Shown in pieces: positions 13,008 through 20,507 of a DNA stretch of 23,843 nt (position 1 is its first letter; each line of letters starts with the position of its first letter). A program made the translations under genes and the position numbers. Origin of the DNA: CAIKKG01 sp037444725. Lineage in GTDB: Bacteria > Patescibacteriota > Minisyncoccia > UBA6257 > GWB1-50-10. The notes under the pieces were generated by a model. The model was not told the DNA's origin and searched no databases. It was given only the letters and a program-made list of their open reading frames with translations. The stretch is taken from the NCBI GenBank assembly GCA_037444725.1, contig JBBILW010000007.1:1-23843 (forward strand), given 5' to 3'.

Positions 13008-13559
13008 ATGGCAAATCCAGTTGAAGACTTCAAAAAAGGCATCTCGTTCGTCGTTTCTGAGTGCAAGCGCGAACTTGGCGGCGTGCGGGCGAATAGACCC
13101 AGCCCCTCGCTTATCGAGGATATAAAGGTGAATTACTACGGCGAAATGATGCCGTTGAAGCACGTCGGCTCGATTACCGTTTCGCCACCGCGCGAACTTT
13201 CGGTCCAGCTCTGGGACGCGGGCGCCGTGCAGCCGGTCGCGAAAGCAATTGAAGCATCTTCGCTCGGCCTCACCGCAAACGTTGAAGGAAATGTCATCCG
13301 CATTTTTTTGCCGTCTCTTAGCACCGAACGTCGTGACGAACTCGTGAAGCACGTGAAAAAAATCGCCGAGCAGTACCGGATTCAAGTACGCCAGCATCGC
13401 GAAGCCGCGAATAAGGGAATTGAGGTGGCGCTCGGCGCGAATGAAATAAGTGAAGATCAGAAATTCCGCCTGCGCGACGAGGTGCAGAAGTTTACCGATA
13501 ACGCGAATAAGGACATCGAAAGCGCGGTGAGCTTAAAGATAAGAGAGATAGAAGAATAA
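13008..13559 (+). CDS. frr: Ribosome recycling factor
   Basis: 183 residues, the usual RRF length. The three-helix bundle shows ELGGVRANRPSPSLIEDIKV (normally 'ELxxIRTGRAxPxLLDxI'), GSITVSPPRELSVQLWD, LPSLSTERRDELVKHVKKIA and a helical C-terminus KFTDNANKDIESAVSLKIRE. RRF splits post-termination ribosomes with EF-G. It is the first gene of its unit, with rseP two bases downstream. Neighbours pyrH and tsf, often found with frr, are absent. Confidence 0.95.
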   Translation: MANPVEDFKKGISFVVSECKRELGGVRANRPSPSLIEDIKVNYYGEMMPLKHVGSITVSPPRELSVQLWDAGAVQPVAKAIEASSLGLTANVEGNVIRIFLPSLSTERRDELVKHVKKIAEQYRIQVRQHREAANKGIEVALGANEISEDQKFRLRDEVQKFTDNANKDIESAVSLKIREIEE

Positions 13560-13561
13560 GT

Positions 13562-14647
13562 ATGATAATTTTCATCGTCATAGTAAGTCTTTCCGTGCTC
13601 ATCATTGCCCATGAATTGGGCCATTTTGCGGCGGCCAAGTTGTTCAATGTGAAGGTAGAGGAGTTCGGTTTCGGTTATCCTCCGAGACTCTATGGCCGAA
13701 AATTCGGCGAAACAATGTACAGCATAAACCTGCTTCCCTTGGGAGGATTTGTGCATATAAGCGGTGAGGACGAGGAGGCGGAACACGGTGCAGCAATCGA
13801 ACGCGGCGAGACTCCTGCGGTAGACAAGAGGAGAAGTTTCAAGAACCAGGCGTTGTGGAAGCGTGTGGTTATCCTGTCCGCGGGCGTATTTATGAACATT
13901 ATGGCGGGCTGGATAGTGTTTTCGGCCGTCTTTATGATAGGAAGCCCGTCGCATCTCATTATTTCAGAGGTTGCACCGAATTCGCCGGCAGCAGAAGCGG
14001 GGATTCAGGCGAACGATATTATTGTGGGAGCGCGCGTCGGGAAATCGATATTTTCCGAGCCTATTTCAAACAGTGAATTTATCGCCGCGGTAAAAAAAGT
14101 AGCAGGCACGGAAATTTCCATGGATATCATGCGCGGAGACAAGACGCAGACAATCAAGGTGCTCTCGCGTGCACGCCCGCCGGCAGGGCAGGGAGCTATG
14201 GGAGTGGCGCTCGATGAAATTGGCATTGAGCGAGCGTCGTTCTTTACTGCTATCGGCAGGGGCTTTATCGCATCAATGGATGTCTTCTGGCAAACCGCAA
14301 AGGGCTTTTACACGGTTATCAAGGGCGTATTCAGCGCGCCGAGTGGCGCATTGGAGGGCGTCGCGGGTCCTGTAGGAATTTTTAGCATTGCCGCGCAGAC
14401 GGGGAAACTCGGATTTGTGTATCTCTTCCAGCTTGTCGCACTCATCTCACTGAACCTCGCGGCATTGAACTTCTTTCCGTTCCCTGCGCTCGACGGTGGC
14501 CGCATCCTCTTCCTTGTTATCGAAAAGATAAAAGGCTCGCCGGTCCCGCGCACCTTTGAGCAGATTACGAATGCGGTCGGGTTCGCCGCACTCATGATTC
14601 TCATGATTATCGTCACGATTCACGACATTACAAAAATCCTCCATTAA
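13562..14647 (+). CDS. rseP: RIP site-2 membrane metalloprotease
   Basis: 361 residues. The zinc motif H17-E18-L19-G20-H21 lies in the first TM helix (LIIAHELGHFAAAKLF), and the third ligand D311 is in FFPFPALDGGRILFLVIEKI. One PDZ domain (about 130-205, ISEVAPNSPAAEAGIQANDI) sits between; E. coli RseP has two. TM segments flank the PDZ and end the protein. Site-2 proteases cut TM segments of anti-sigma factors or leftover signal peptides inside the membrane. Its substrate here is unknown; no anti-sigma gene is nearby. Confidence 0.93.
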   Translation: MIIFIVIVSLSVLIIAHELGHFAAAKLFNVKVEEFGFGYPPRLYGRKFGETMYSINLLPLGGFVHISGEDEEAEHGAAIERGETPAVDKRRSFKNQALWKRVVILSAGVFMNIMAGWIVFSAVFMIGSPSHLIISEVAPNSPAAEAGIQANDIIVGARVGKSIFSEPISNSEFIAAVKKVAGTEISMDIMRGDKTQTIKVLSRARPPAGQGAMGVALDEIGIERASFFTAIGRGFIASMDVFWQTAKGFYTVIKGVFSAPSGALEGVAGPVGIFSIAAQTGKLGFVYLFQLVALISLNLAALNFFPFPALDGGRILFLVIEKIKGSPVPRTFEQITNAVGFAALMILMIIVTIHDITKILH

Positions 14648-14654
14648 ATCCCAT

Positions 14655-15923
14655 ATGAAACAATCCCAATTATTCACAAGAACAAGGAAGGAGGCGCCTC
14701 GCGACGAAGAGTCAGTGAACGCAAAGCTGCTTATTCGCGCCGGATTCATCAACAAGGAAATGGCGGGAGTTTACTCGTATCTGCCGCTTGGTCTCCGCGT
14801 ATTGAATAATGTCTCCGCTATCATCCGCGAGGAGATGAATGCCGCGGGAAGCCAGGAATTGTTCATGACCGTGTTACAGGATAAGGAGACCTGGGAGAAA
14901 ACGGGTCGCTGGGACGATAAAGTGGTGGACAACTGGTTCAAGACGTCGTTGAAGAATGGCACCGAACTTGGACTCGGCTTTACGCACGAGGAGGCTGTCG
15001 CGAAGATAATGAAGAATTATGTCGCTTCCTATAAAGATCTGCCATTCTCCGCATATCAGATACAGACCAAGTTCAGGAATGAGCCGCGCGCAAAGGCGGG
15101 TCTTATGCGTGGACGCGAGTTCTTTATGAAGGACATGTACTCATTCTCAAAGAATAAAGCGGAGCACGAAGCATTCTACGAGAAGATGAAGGGTGTGTAT
15201 ATGAACGTGTTTACGCGCCTGGGTATGGGCGAGAGGACGTACATCACCATTTCTTCCGGAGGTTCATTCTCGAAGTATTCCTACGAGTTCCAGACCATTT
15301 CCGATGCGGGCGAGGACGTGATCTACATCGTGGATGAAAAGAAGAAGATTGCAGTGAACAAAGATGATTTCAACGATGAGGTACGAAGCGATTTTAACAT
15401 CGAGGGAGATAAGAATGGCCTGAAGCAGGAAAAATCCATTGAGGTTGGAGATATCTACTCGCTGGGCTATAAGTATTCGGAGGCGTTCGGACTGTCCTAT
15501 AAGAACGAAGAAGGAAAAGACGAGCTTGTGTATATGGGCTCGTACGGTATGAGTCCCTCGCGGCTCATGGGTGCGGTAGTGGAATTGAATCATGACGACA
15601 ATGGTATTATCTGGCCGGAGAACGTCGCGCCATTCAAGGTGCATCTCCTCATGGTTGGCGTTATGACCCCCGATTTGAAAAAAAATGCGGAAGCGCTCTA
15701 TACTACCCTGGTAGCGAAAGGCATTGAAGTTCTTTTCGATGACAGGGAAGGCGTGTCTGCGGGCGAGAAGTTTAATGATGCCGATCTTATTGGTATTCCT
15801 TGGAGAGTGGTTATAAGCGGGAAGACGATGGAGAAAGGAAAATATGAGCTGAAGAAGAGGAGTGAAAAAGAGGTAAGTATGGTCACGGAAAGTGAGCTTC
15901 TGGACCGGATGACGAAGCGATAA
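14655..15923 (+). CDS. proS: Prolyl-tRNA synthetase lacking the editing insertion
   Basis: 422 residues against 572 in E. coli. Class II core: SYLPLGLRVLNNVSAIIREE (motif 1), then KFRNEPRAKAGLMRGREFFM and KDMYSF (motif 2), GSYGMSPSRLMGAVVE (motif 3), followed by an anticodon-binding domain (VHLLMVGVMT... EVLFDDREGVSAGEKFNDAD). After FQTISDAGEDVIYIVDEKKK the chain passes quickly to VGDIYSLGYKYSEAFGLSYK, so the roughly 180-residue INS domain that clears Ala-tRNA-Pro is absent. Misacylated tRNA would have to be handled by a separate trans-editing protein or tolerated. Lies between rseP and mreB2 in the same unit. Confidence 0.94.
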   Translation: MKQSQLFTRTRKEAPRDEESVNAKLLIRAGFINKEMAGVYSYLPLGLRVLNNVSAIIREEMNAAGSQELFMTVLQDKETWEKTGRWDDKVVDNWFKTSLKNGTELGLGFTHEEAVAKIMKNYVASYKDLPFSAYQIQTKFRNEPRAKAGLMRGREFFMKDMYSFSKNKAEHEAFYEKMKGVYMNVFTRLGMGERTYITISSGGSFSKYSYEFQTISDAGEDVIYIVDEKKKIAVNKDDFNDEVRSDFNIEGDKNGLKQEKSIEVGDIYSLGYKYSEAFGLSYKNEEGKDELVYMGSYGMSPSRLMGAVVELNHDDNGIIWPENVAPFKVHLLMVGVMTPDLKKNAEALYTTLVAKGIEVLFDDREGVSAGEKFNDADLIGIPWRVVISGKTMEKGKYELKKRSEKEVSMVTESELLDRMTKR

Positions 15924-15928
15924 CCTAT

Positions 15929-16954
15929 ATGATATTCAAGAAAATTATCGGTATTGACCTTGGAACGGATACTACACAGATTTATCTGAATGGCGCGGGT
16001 GTTGTGGTGAATGAGCCGACCATCGTGGCATTCAACAACCGCACGGACCGTGTGGTGGCGACCGGCTCTGAAGCAAAGAAGATGCTCTCGCGCACTCCGG
16101 CGCACATTACCGCAATTCGCCCTATCAATAACGGCGTCATTGCCGACTTCGACATGGTGAAGGAGATGTTGCAGACATTTTTGAAGAACGAAAAGATTCC
16201 CTGGTCATGGGTGACCAAAACAGTGGTCAGCGTGCCGACAAACCTCACTGAAGTCGAGAGAAAATCAGTGGAAGACCTTTTGAAGGAGTCGGGCGCGAAC
16301 TCGGTGCATCTTATCGAGCAGCCGCTTGCGGCCGCCTTCGGCAGCAGGCTTGATATCAACCTTCCTTCCGCATTCCTTATCGTGGATATCGGTGCGGGAA
16401 CGACTGACATGGCGATTATTTCCATGAACGGCATCGTGGTTTCAAAGCGCTTGAAGATCGCGGGTGATTTATTGAATAACGAAATAATTAAAGGTGTTCG
16501 CGAGGAGCTGCGCCTTCACATCGGCGAGCCGACCGCGGAAGAGATTAAAATCGCAGTAGGTTCCGCTATCCCGACGGGTGAGAAGCTTGAGCTTGTGGTG
16601 CGCGGACGCGACGTAGGCAACGGTTTGCCGCGTGAAATCGCCGTGCGTGATACGCAGGTGCGCATGTGGCTTGTGCGCCCATTGAAACTCGTGGTGGAAG
16701 CATTGAAAGACCTTATCGAGTCGGCTCCTCCCGAGCTTGTCGGCGATATTTATAAGAACGGCATGTTTTTCTGCGGCGGAGGCAGCTTGCTCCGCGGTAT
16801 CGGACAGGTCGCTGAAAAGGAGATCGGAGTGAAGGTGCAGATTGTCGAAGATCCGTTAACGTGCGTCGCGCGCGGCACGGGGCTTATCTGTGAGAAATTC
16901 GACGAGCATCAGCATCTCTTGAACAACTTCTCCCGGTTGAAACTCGAAGGTTAA
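15929..16954 (+). CDS. mreB: MreB paralog 2, rod-shape actin homolog
   Basis: 341 residues. Motifs: IIGIDLGTDTTQIYLNGAGV (phosphate 1, with D-T-T in place of the usual A-N-T), VNEPTIVAF, VPTNLTEVERKSVEDLLKES, LIEQPLAAAFGS with E130, LIVDIGAGTTDMAIISMNGI with D153 intact, and MFFCGGGSLLRGIGQVAEKE. It directly precedes mreC and mreD, so this is the copy in the canonical mreBCD position. The two MreBs in this window differ widely and may form mixed filaments, as MreB, Mbl and MreBH do in Bacillus subtilis. ATG 15929 is five bases after proS. Confidence 0.93.
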   Translation: MIFKKIIGIDLGTDTTQIYLNGAGVVVNEPTIVAFNNRTDRVVATGSEAKKMLSRTPAHITAIRPINNGVIADFDMVKEMLQTFLKNEKIPWSWVTKTVVSVPTNLTEVERKSVEDLLKESGANSVHLIEQPLAAAFGSRLDINLPSAFLIVDIGAGTTDMAIISMNGIVVSKRLKIAGDLLNNEIIKGVREELRLHIGEPTAEEIKIAVGSAIPTGEKLELVVRGRDVGNGLPREIAVRDTQVRMWLVRPLKLVVEALKDLIESAPPELVGDIYKNGMFFCGGGSLLRGIGQVAEKEIGVKVQIVEDPLTCVARGTGLICEKFDEHQHLLNNFSRLKLEG

Positions 16955-16964
16955 TAGGCGAGCT

Positions 16965-17654
16965 ATGAAAACACTGAGAGGTCTGCTTGCGACCGCGGTG
17001 CTTGTCGGGGCTTTTATTTTTTTCCTTCTCTACAGGAGCAGCATTACGAATGCCATGTGGGGCATGCGGGGAACTATCGAGGGAATGTGGGGCGCTGCAT
17101 ATAATTTTCGGGCGTTCAACAATTTGAAGCTTGAAAACGAATCGTTAAAGAGCGAATTATTGAAAAAGAATTCGGGAAGCGCGGTCACGGACCGCTATCT
17201 CGAGGCGCAAGTGTACTCGCATTATCCTTTCAATGACAGGAATGCGCTTATTATCGACAGAGGTTCGTTGGATGGCGTGAAGGTGGGTATGCCCGTACTC
17301 GCGGCACGCGGCGTTTTATTAGGCCGTGTGACGAACGTGAAAGACCGCGTAAGCGAAGATCGGAAGAGCATTGATCCCGCATGGAAATCGAGCGTGGTCG
17401 TCGGTGAACACAAGATTAAAGCGGTGCTGCAGGGCGCAAATAATCCGCGTCTCGAACTTATTCCCAAAGATGCGGTAATCAAGGAGGGGGATATGATAAC
17501 GAATATCGCTCCCGAGTATCCGATTGCATTGCGTGTCGGCTCAATCGGTTCTGCACGGCTTGATGAGAAAAAAGTCTGGCAGATTGCCGATGTGGATGTC
17601 GCATTTGGCATAGAAGATATTGATACGGTGCTTGTCGTCACTAATTTTCCGTAA
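16965..17654 (+). CDS. mreC: Rod shape-determining protein MreC (short)
   Basis: 229 residues, shorter than most MreC. One N-terminal TM helix (about 7-24), a coiled-coil stretch (about 48-75, NNLKLENESLKSELLKKNSG) and the beta-barrel domain (NALIIDRGSLDGVKVGMPVL, GVLLGRVTNV, LELIPKDAVIKEGDMIT) are in the family order. MreC is the periplasmic-side scaffold connecting MreB/MreD to PBP2. It lies ten bases after mreB2 and six before mreD. Confidence 0.93.
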   Translation: MKTLRGLLATAVLVGAFIFFLLYRSSITNAMWGMRGTIEGMWGAAYNFRAFNNLKLENESLKSELLKKNSGSAVTDRYLEAQVYSHYPFNDRNALIIDRGSLDGVKVGMPVLAARGVLLGRVTNVKDRVSEDRKSIDPAWKSSVVVGEHKIKAVLQGANNPRLELIPKDAVIKEGDMITNIAPEYPIALRVGSIGSARLDEKKVWQIADVDVAFGIEDIDTVLVVTNFP

Positions 17655-17660
17655 GACGCA

Positions 17661-18125
17661 ATGAAAACAATCGCAAGTATTGTATTCGCAGGGTTGCTGG
17701 TCGCCGCGGCGCTCTACGTGCAGCTTGGTGGTTTTCTTATCGCGTATGGAATCGTGCCCAATGTCGTGCTTATTGCATTCATGGCATTCGTCGCGAGGGG
17801 AATTCGCTGGACGCCGCTCGTTGCTGTATTGTTGGGACTCTTAGTATTCGTATTCTTTTATATTCCGTTCTGGCTTCCTGAATTTGTGATGCTCGCCGCA
17901 TGCGTGGCGCTTGCGCGCGCGGTGCCAATGCGGCTCACGGGAAATGAGAGTGCGGACTTTTTTATACTGGTTGCGGCAGGTATAGTATTGCTGCACGCAG
18001 TGCCGGCGATATTCGGATTTTCGGCGTTTTCGTTAGCGGCAAGTGCGGGCGATTTTGTGTATACTGTCTGTCTTGGCGCGGTCATTTGGTTTGCAACGAT
18101 ACGCTATGGCAAGAAATCACATTGA
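17661..18125 (+). CDS. mreD: Rod shape-determining protein MreD-like membrane protein
   Basis: 154 residues, hydrophobic throughout with about five TM segments (starting about 3-23, 28-45, 50-70, 75-88, 103-122, 130-147). Sequence is weakly conserved in this family, so the call rests on size, topology and position between mreC and the PBP2 gene. It ends with TGA, the only TGA stop in the window, and its last 20 bases overlap the start of mrdA. Confidence 0.8.
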   Translation: MKTIASIVFAGLLVAAALYVQLGGFLIAYGIVPNVVLIAFMAFVARGIRWTPLVAVLLGLLVFVFFYIPFWLPEFVMLAACVALARAVPMRLTGNESADFFILVAAGIVLLHAVPAIFGFSAFSLAASAGDFVYTVCLGAVIWFATIRYGKKSH

Positions 18126-19977
18126 ATTTGAAGACATATTAAGTGACGGCCGCGTAGAGGAGCGCCTGCGGGAGGTGCCGATTCCGGAAAGCTCTTTTTA
18201 CGGCCTCATTGTGGTTATATTTTTGGTAGTGGGAATCGCGGTCGCGCAGCTATTCAACCTGAATATCGTAAAGCATGCCGCATATGCGGAGCGGGCGCTC
18301 GACAACGTGAGTGATGCGAAAGTGAAGGTGGCGCCGCGAGGAATAATTGAGGATCGTTTTGGAAAGCCACTCGTCGAGAACACGCCGTCGTTCAACGTCT
18401 TTTTGTATCCACGTCTCTTACCTAAGGATCCCGATGCACGGGCGCAAACAATCGCGAAGGTGAGCGAGATTCTCAATATGGACGTTTTAGAACTTTGGAA
18501 AAAGCTTGAGGAGCGTGACTGGAACGTATCCGACAGGATTCTTCTCACGAACGAAATGACACAGGACCAGCTTGTCGCGCTCACGTCATCTCAGGGGCTC
18601 GGCATAAGCATTGAAGAGGGATTTAAGCGCGCACAACCGACACCGCTCGTGTATTCGCAGGTGGTGGGATATACGGGATTAGTGGGAAAGGACGACCTTG
18701 CGGCCGATCCCGCGCTTGTCATGGATGACGAAATAGGCCGCGGCGGCTTGGAGGCGTATTACGACGAATATTTGCGCGGCGTGAACGGCAAGGAAGTAGC
18801 GTTTAAAAATGCGAAGGGAGAAGTGCGCAGCAACCGCGTTGAGCGCGAGCCCGAACCAGGGAACAACGTTCATACGTTCATCGACGCGGATTTTCAGAAA
18901 TATTTTTATGACCGGCTCGAGGAGCACCTGAAGTCGCTCGGCCGCGATACCGGCGTCGGACTCGCATTCAACCCCGAGAATGGCGAAGTGCTCGCGTTAG
19001 TCTCTGTCCCCGGATTCGATTCAAAGCATATCGGCAACGCGATTGTTGATGAGCGTCGTCCGCTCTTCAATAGGGCGGTAAGCGGCGTGTACAACCCCGG
19101 CTCGACTATCAAACCGCTCGTGAGCATTGCGGCGCTCACTGAAGGCATTATTGACCCCTTAAAGAAGATTCTCTCCATCGGCTATATTGAGCTGCCGAAC
19201 CCGTATAACCCCGATAAGCCGAGTCGTTTCGTTGACTGGCGCCCGCAAGGCTGGGTCAATATGCACGATGCGATTGCACGCTCAAGCAACGTCTATTTTT
19301 ACGAAGTAGGGGGAGGATTTGAAGATCAAAAAGGACTGGGCATCTATGAGCTAAAAAAATGGTGGTCAACATTCGGGCTTGATAAGAAGACGGAGATTGA
19401 TTTGCCGGGCGAAAAAACGGGCTTTCTTCCGGACCCCGAATGGAAGCAGAAAAAAACGGGCCAGCCATGGCGCATCGGCGATACGTATAACGTCTCGATA
19501 GGGCAGGGGGACTTTTCAGTGACGCCGGTTGAACTCTTAAATTACATTAGCGCAGTGGCGAACGGTGGCACGTTTTACCGCCCTCGTGTCGTAGGTTCGG
19601 TGACTGACCCCAGTGGAACGCTCATAAAGCAGATGCCGCCGAGCGTCCTCTTCGATATTAGGAGTACGATAGGAAACGCGATTCCCGATGTGCACGAGGG
19701 TATGCGTGACGCGGTTACGAAGTCATATGGCACCGCGTTCCTATTGAATACCTTGCCGTTTGAAGCGGCGGCCAAAACGGGAACTGCGCAGATTGAGAAT
19801 AATGCCAAAACGAACGCCTTTTTCGTGGGATTTGCCCCGTATAAGAATCCGAAGATTGCAATCCTTATTTTGGTGGAAAACGCGAAGGAGGGGAGTTCAA
19901 ACACGGTCCCGGTAGCCAAGGATGTTTTGCTGTGGTACTATAACAACCGTCTAGAAGGTACGTCGAATAATCAATAA
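18106..19977 (+). CDS. mrdA: Penicillin-binding protein 2, elongation transpeptidase
   Basis: 623 residues. One TM helix (about 32-50), a dimerisation/pedestal region (about 70-260) and a transpeptidase domain. Active-site motifs: S333-T-I-K336 in YNPGSTIKPLV, S393-S-N395 in ARSSNVYFYEVGG, and K557-T-G-T560 in AAKTGTAQIE. It cross-links peptidoglycan during elongation with MreBCD and normally the SEDS glycosyltransferase RodA; no rodA is in this window. Start: ATG 18106 overlaps mreD by 20 bases; an in-frame start at 18043 would overlap by more than 80 and adds residues unlike the family. Confidence 0.95.
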   Translation: MARNHIEFEDILSDGRVEERLREVPIPESSFYGLIVVIFLVVGIAVAQLFNLNIVKHAAYAERALDNVSDAKVKVAPRGIIEDRFGKPLVENTPSFNVFLYPRLLPKDPDARAQTIAKVSEILNMDVLELWKKLEERDWNVSDRILLTNEMTQDQLVALTSSQGLGISIEEGFKRAQPTPLVYSQVVGYTGLVGKDDLAADPALVMDDEIGRGGLEAYYDEYLRGVNGKEVAFKNAKGEVRSNRVEREPEPGNNVHTFIDADFQKYFYDRLEEHLKSLGRDTGVGLAFNPENGEVLALVSVPGFDSKHIGNAIVDERRPLFNRAVSGVYNPGSTIKPLVSIAALTEGIIDPLKKILSIGYIELPNPYNPDKPSRFVDWRPQGWVNMHDAIARSSNVYFYEVGGGFEDQKGLGIYELKKWWSTFGLDKKTEIDLPGEKTGFLPDPEWKQKKTGQPWRIGDTYNVSIGQGDFSVTPVELLNYISAVANGGTFYRPRVVGSVTDPSGTLIKQMPPSVLFDIRSTIGNAIPDVHEGMRDAVTKSYGTAFLLNTLPFEAAAKTGTAQIENNAKTNAFFVGFAPYKNPKIAILILVENAKEGSSNTVPVAKDVLLWYYNNRLEGTSNNQ

Positions 19978-19985
19978 TAGGCCTG

Positions 19986-20006
19986 TGCCCCCATAGTAAG
20001 GGGGCA
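19986..20006 (+). promoter_or_regulatory. GC-rich hairpin between mrdA and greA
   Basis: TGCCCCC (19986-19992) and GGGGGCA (20000-20006) form a perfect 7-bp stem with loop ATAGTAA. No T-run follows; instead TCGGT and then TATAAT (20012-20017). It could pause or partly stop upstream transcription or protect the mrdA mRNA end, but it is not a normal intrinsic terminator. Confidence 0.6.
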
Positions 20007-20011
20007 TCGGT

Positions 20012-20017
20012 TATAAT
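20012..20017 (+). promoter_or_regulatory. -10 box of the greA-lysS-serS unit
   Basis: Perfect TATAAT, six bases before ATG 20024, predicting a start at or next to the A of the start codon. No -35 is found at 16-18 bp; that position lies in the hairpin just upstream. Confidence 0.55.
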
Positions 20018-20023
20018 GAAACT

Positions 20024-20494
20024 ATGGCAGCAGTAATCAAAAAGAACTATCTGACGAAGGAGCGCTACGACGAAATCGTCATCGAAATCGCCAAATTGAA
20101 AAGCGAAGGAAGGAAGGTGGTAGCGGAGCGTCTTCGCCATGCGAAAGATCTCGGCGACCTTTCCGAAAACTCTGAATATCAGGAAGCACGCGAAGACCAG
20201 ACGCGTCTTGAGGTCCACATCGAGGAACTCGAGGAGCTTTTGCGCAATTCGTCTATTATCAAACTCGAATCCGGCGGCGTGACCGTCCGCATCGGTACGC
20301 GCGTGAAATTGAAGAAAGGAACCGCAACCATCCAGTACACGGTGGTAGGCTCAAACGAAGCGAAGCCGCTCGAAGGGCTTATCTCGAACGAATCTCCGAT
20401 CGGACAGGCCGTATTGGGCAAAAAAGTAGGCGACACTATCAAAGTGAAAGCGCCGAGCGGCATCGTGGAATACCAGGTGGTGGAAATCGGATAA
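20024..20494 (+). CDS. greA: Transcription elongation factor GreA
   Basis: 156 residues, usual length. The N-terminal coiled coil carries the tip loop GDLSENSEYQEAREDQ with D45 and E48 (the metal-holding acidic pair of the Gre family), and the C-terminal FKBP-like domain ends with GLISNESPIGQAVLGKKVGD. GreA enters the secondary channel of backtracked RNA polymerase and stimulates transcript cleavage. It heads a unit with two aminoacyl-tRNA synthetase genes; lysS follows by 13 bases, an arrangement (greA-lysS) seen in many bacteria. Confidence 0.96.
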   Translation: MAAVIKKNYLTKERYDEIVIEIAKLKSEGRKVVAERLRHAKDLGDLSENSEYQEAREDQTRLEVHIEELEELLRNSSIIKLESGGVTVRIGTRVKLKKGTATIQYTVVGSNEAKPLEGLISNESPIGQAVLGKKVGDTIKVKAPSGIVEYQVVEIG

Positions 20495-20507
20495 CCAGGG
20501 AGTACTT

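Noticed and set aside
12795..13397. 200-codon minus-strand frame across holB and frr
   Set aside because: It covers the 3' end of one recognised gene and the start of another, plus the promoter between them; it has no family resemblance.
18043..18105. Earlier start for the PBP2 gene
   Set aside because: It would add 21 residues unlike the family and overlap mreD by more than 80 bases; ATG 18106 gives the usual short cytosolic tail.
19986..20006. Intrinsic terminator for mrdA
   Set aside because: The stem is sound, but it is followed by TCGGTTATAATG with no T-run, so it is listed as a hairpin of uncertain role.
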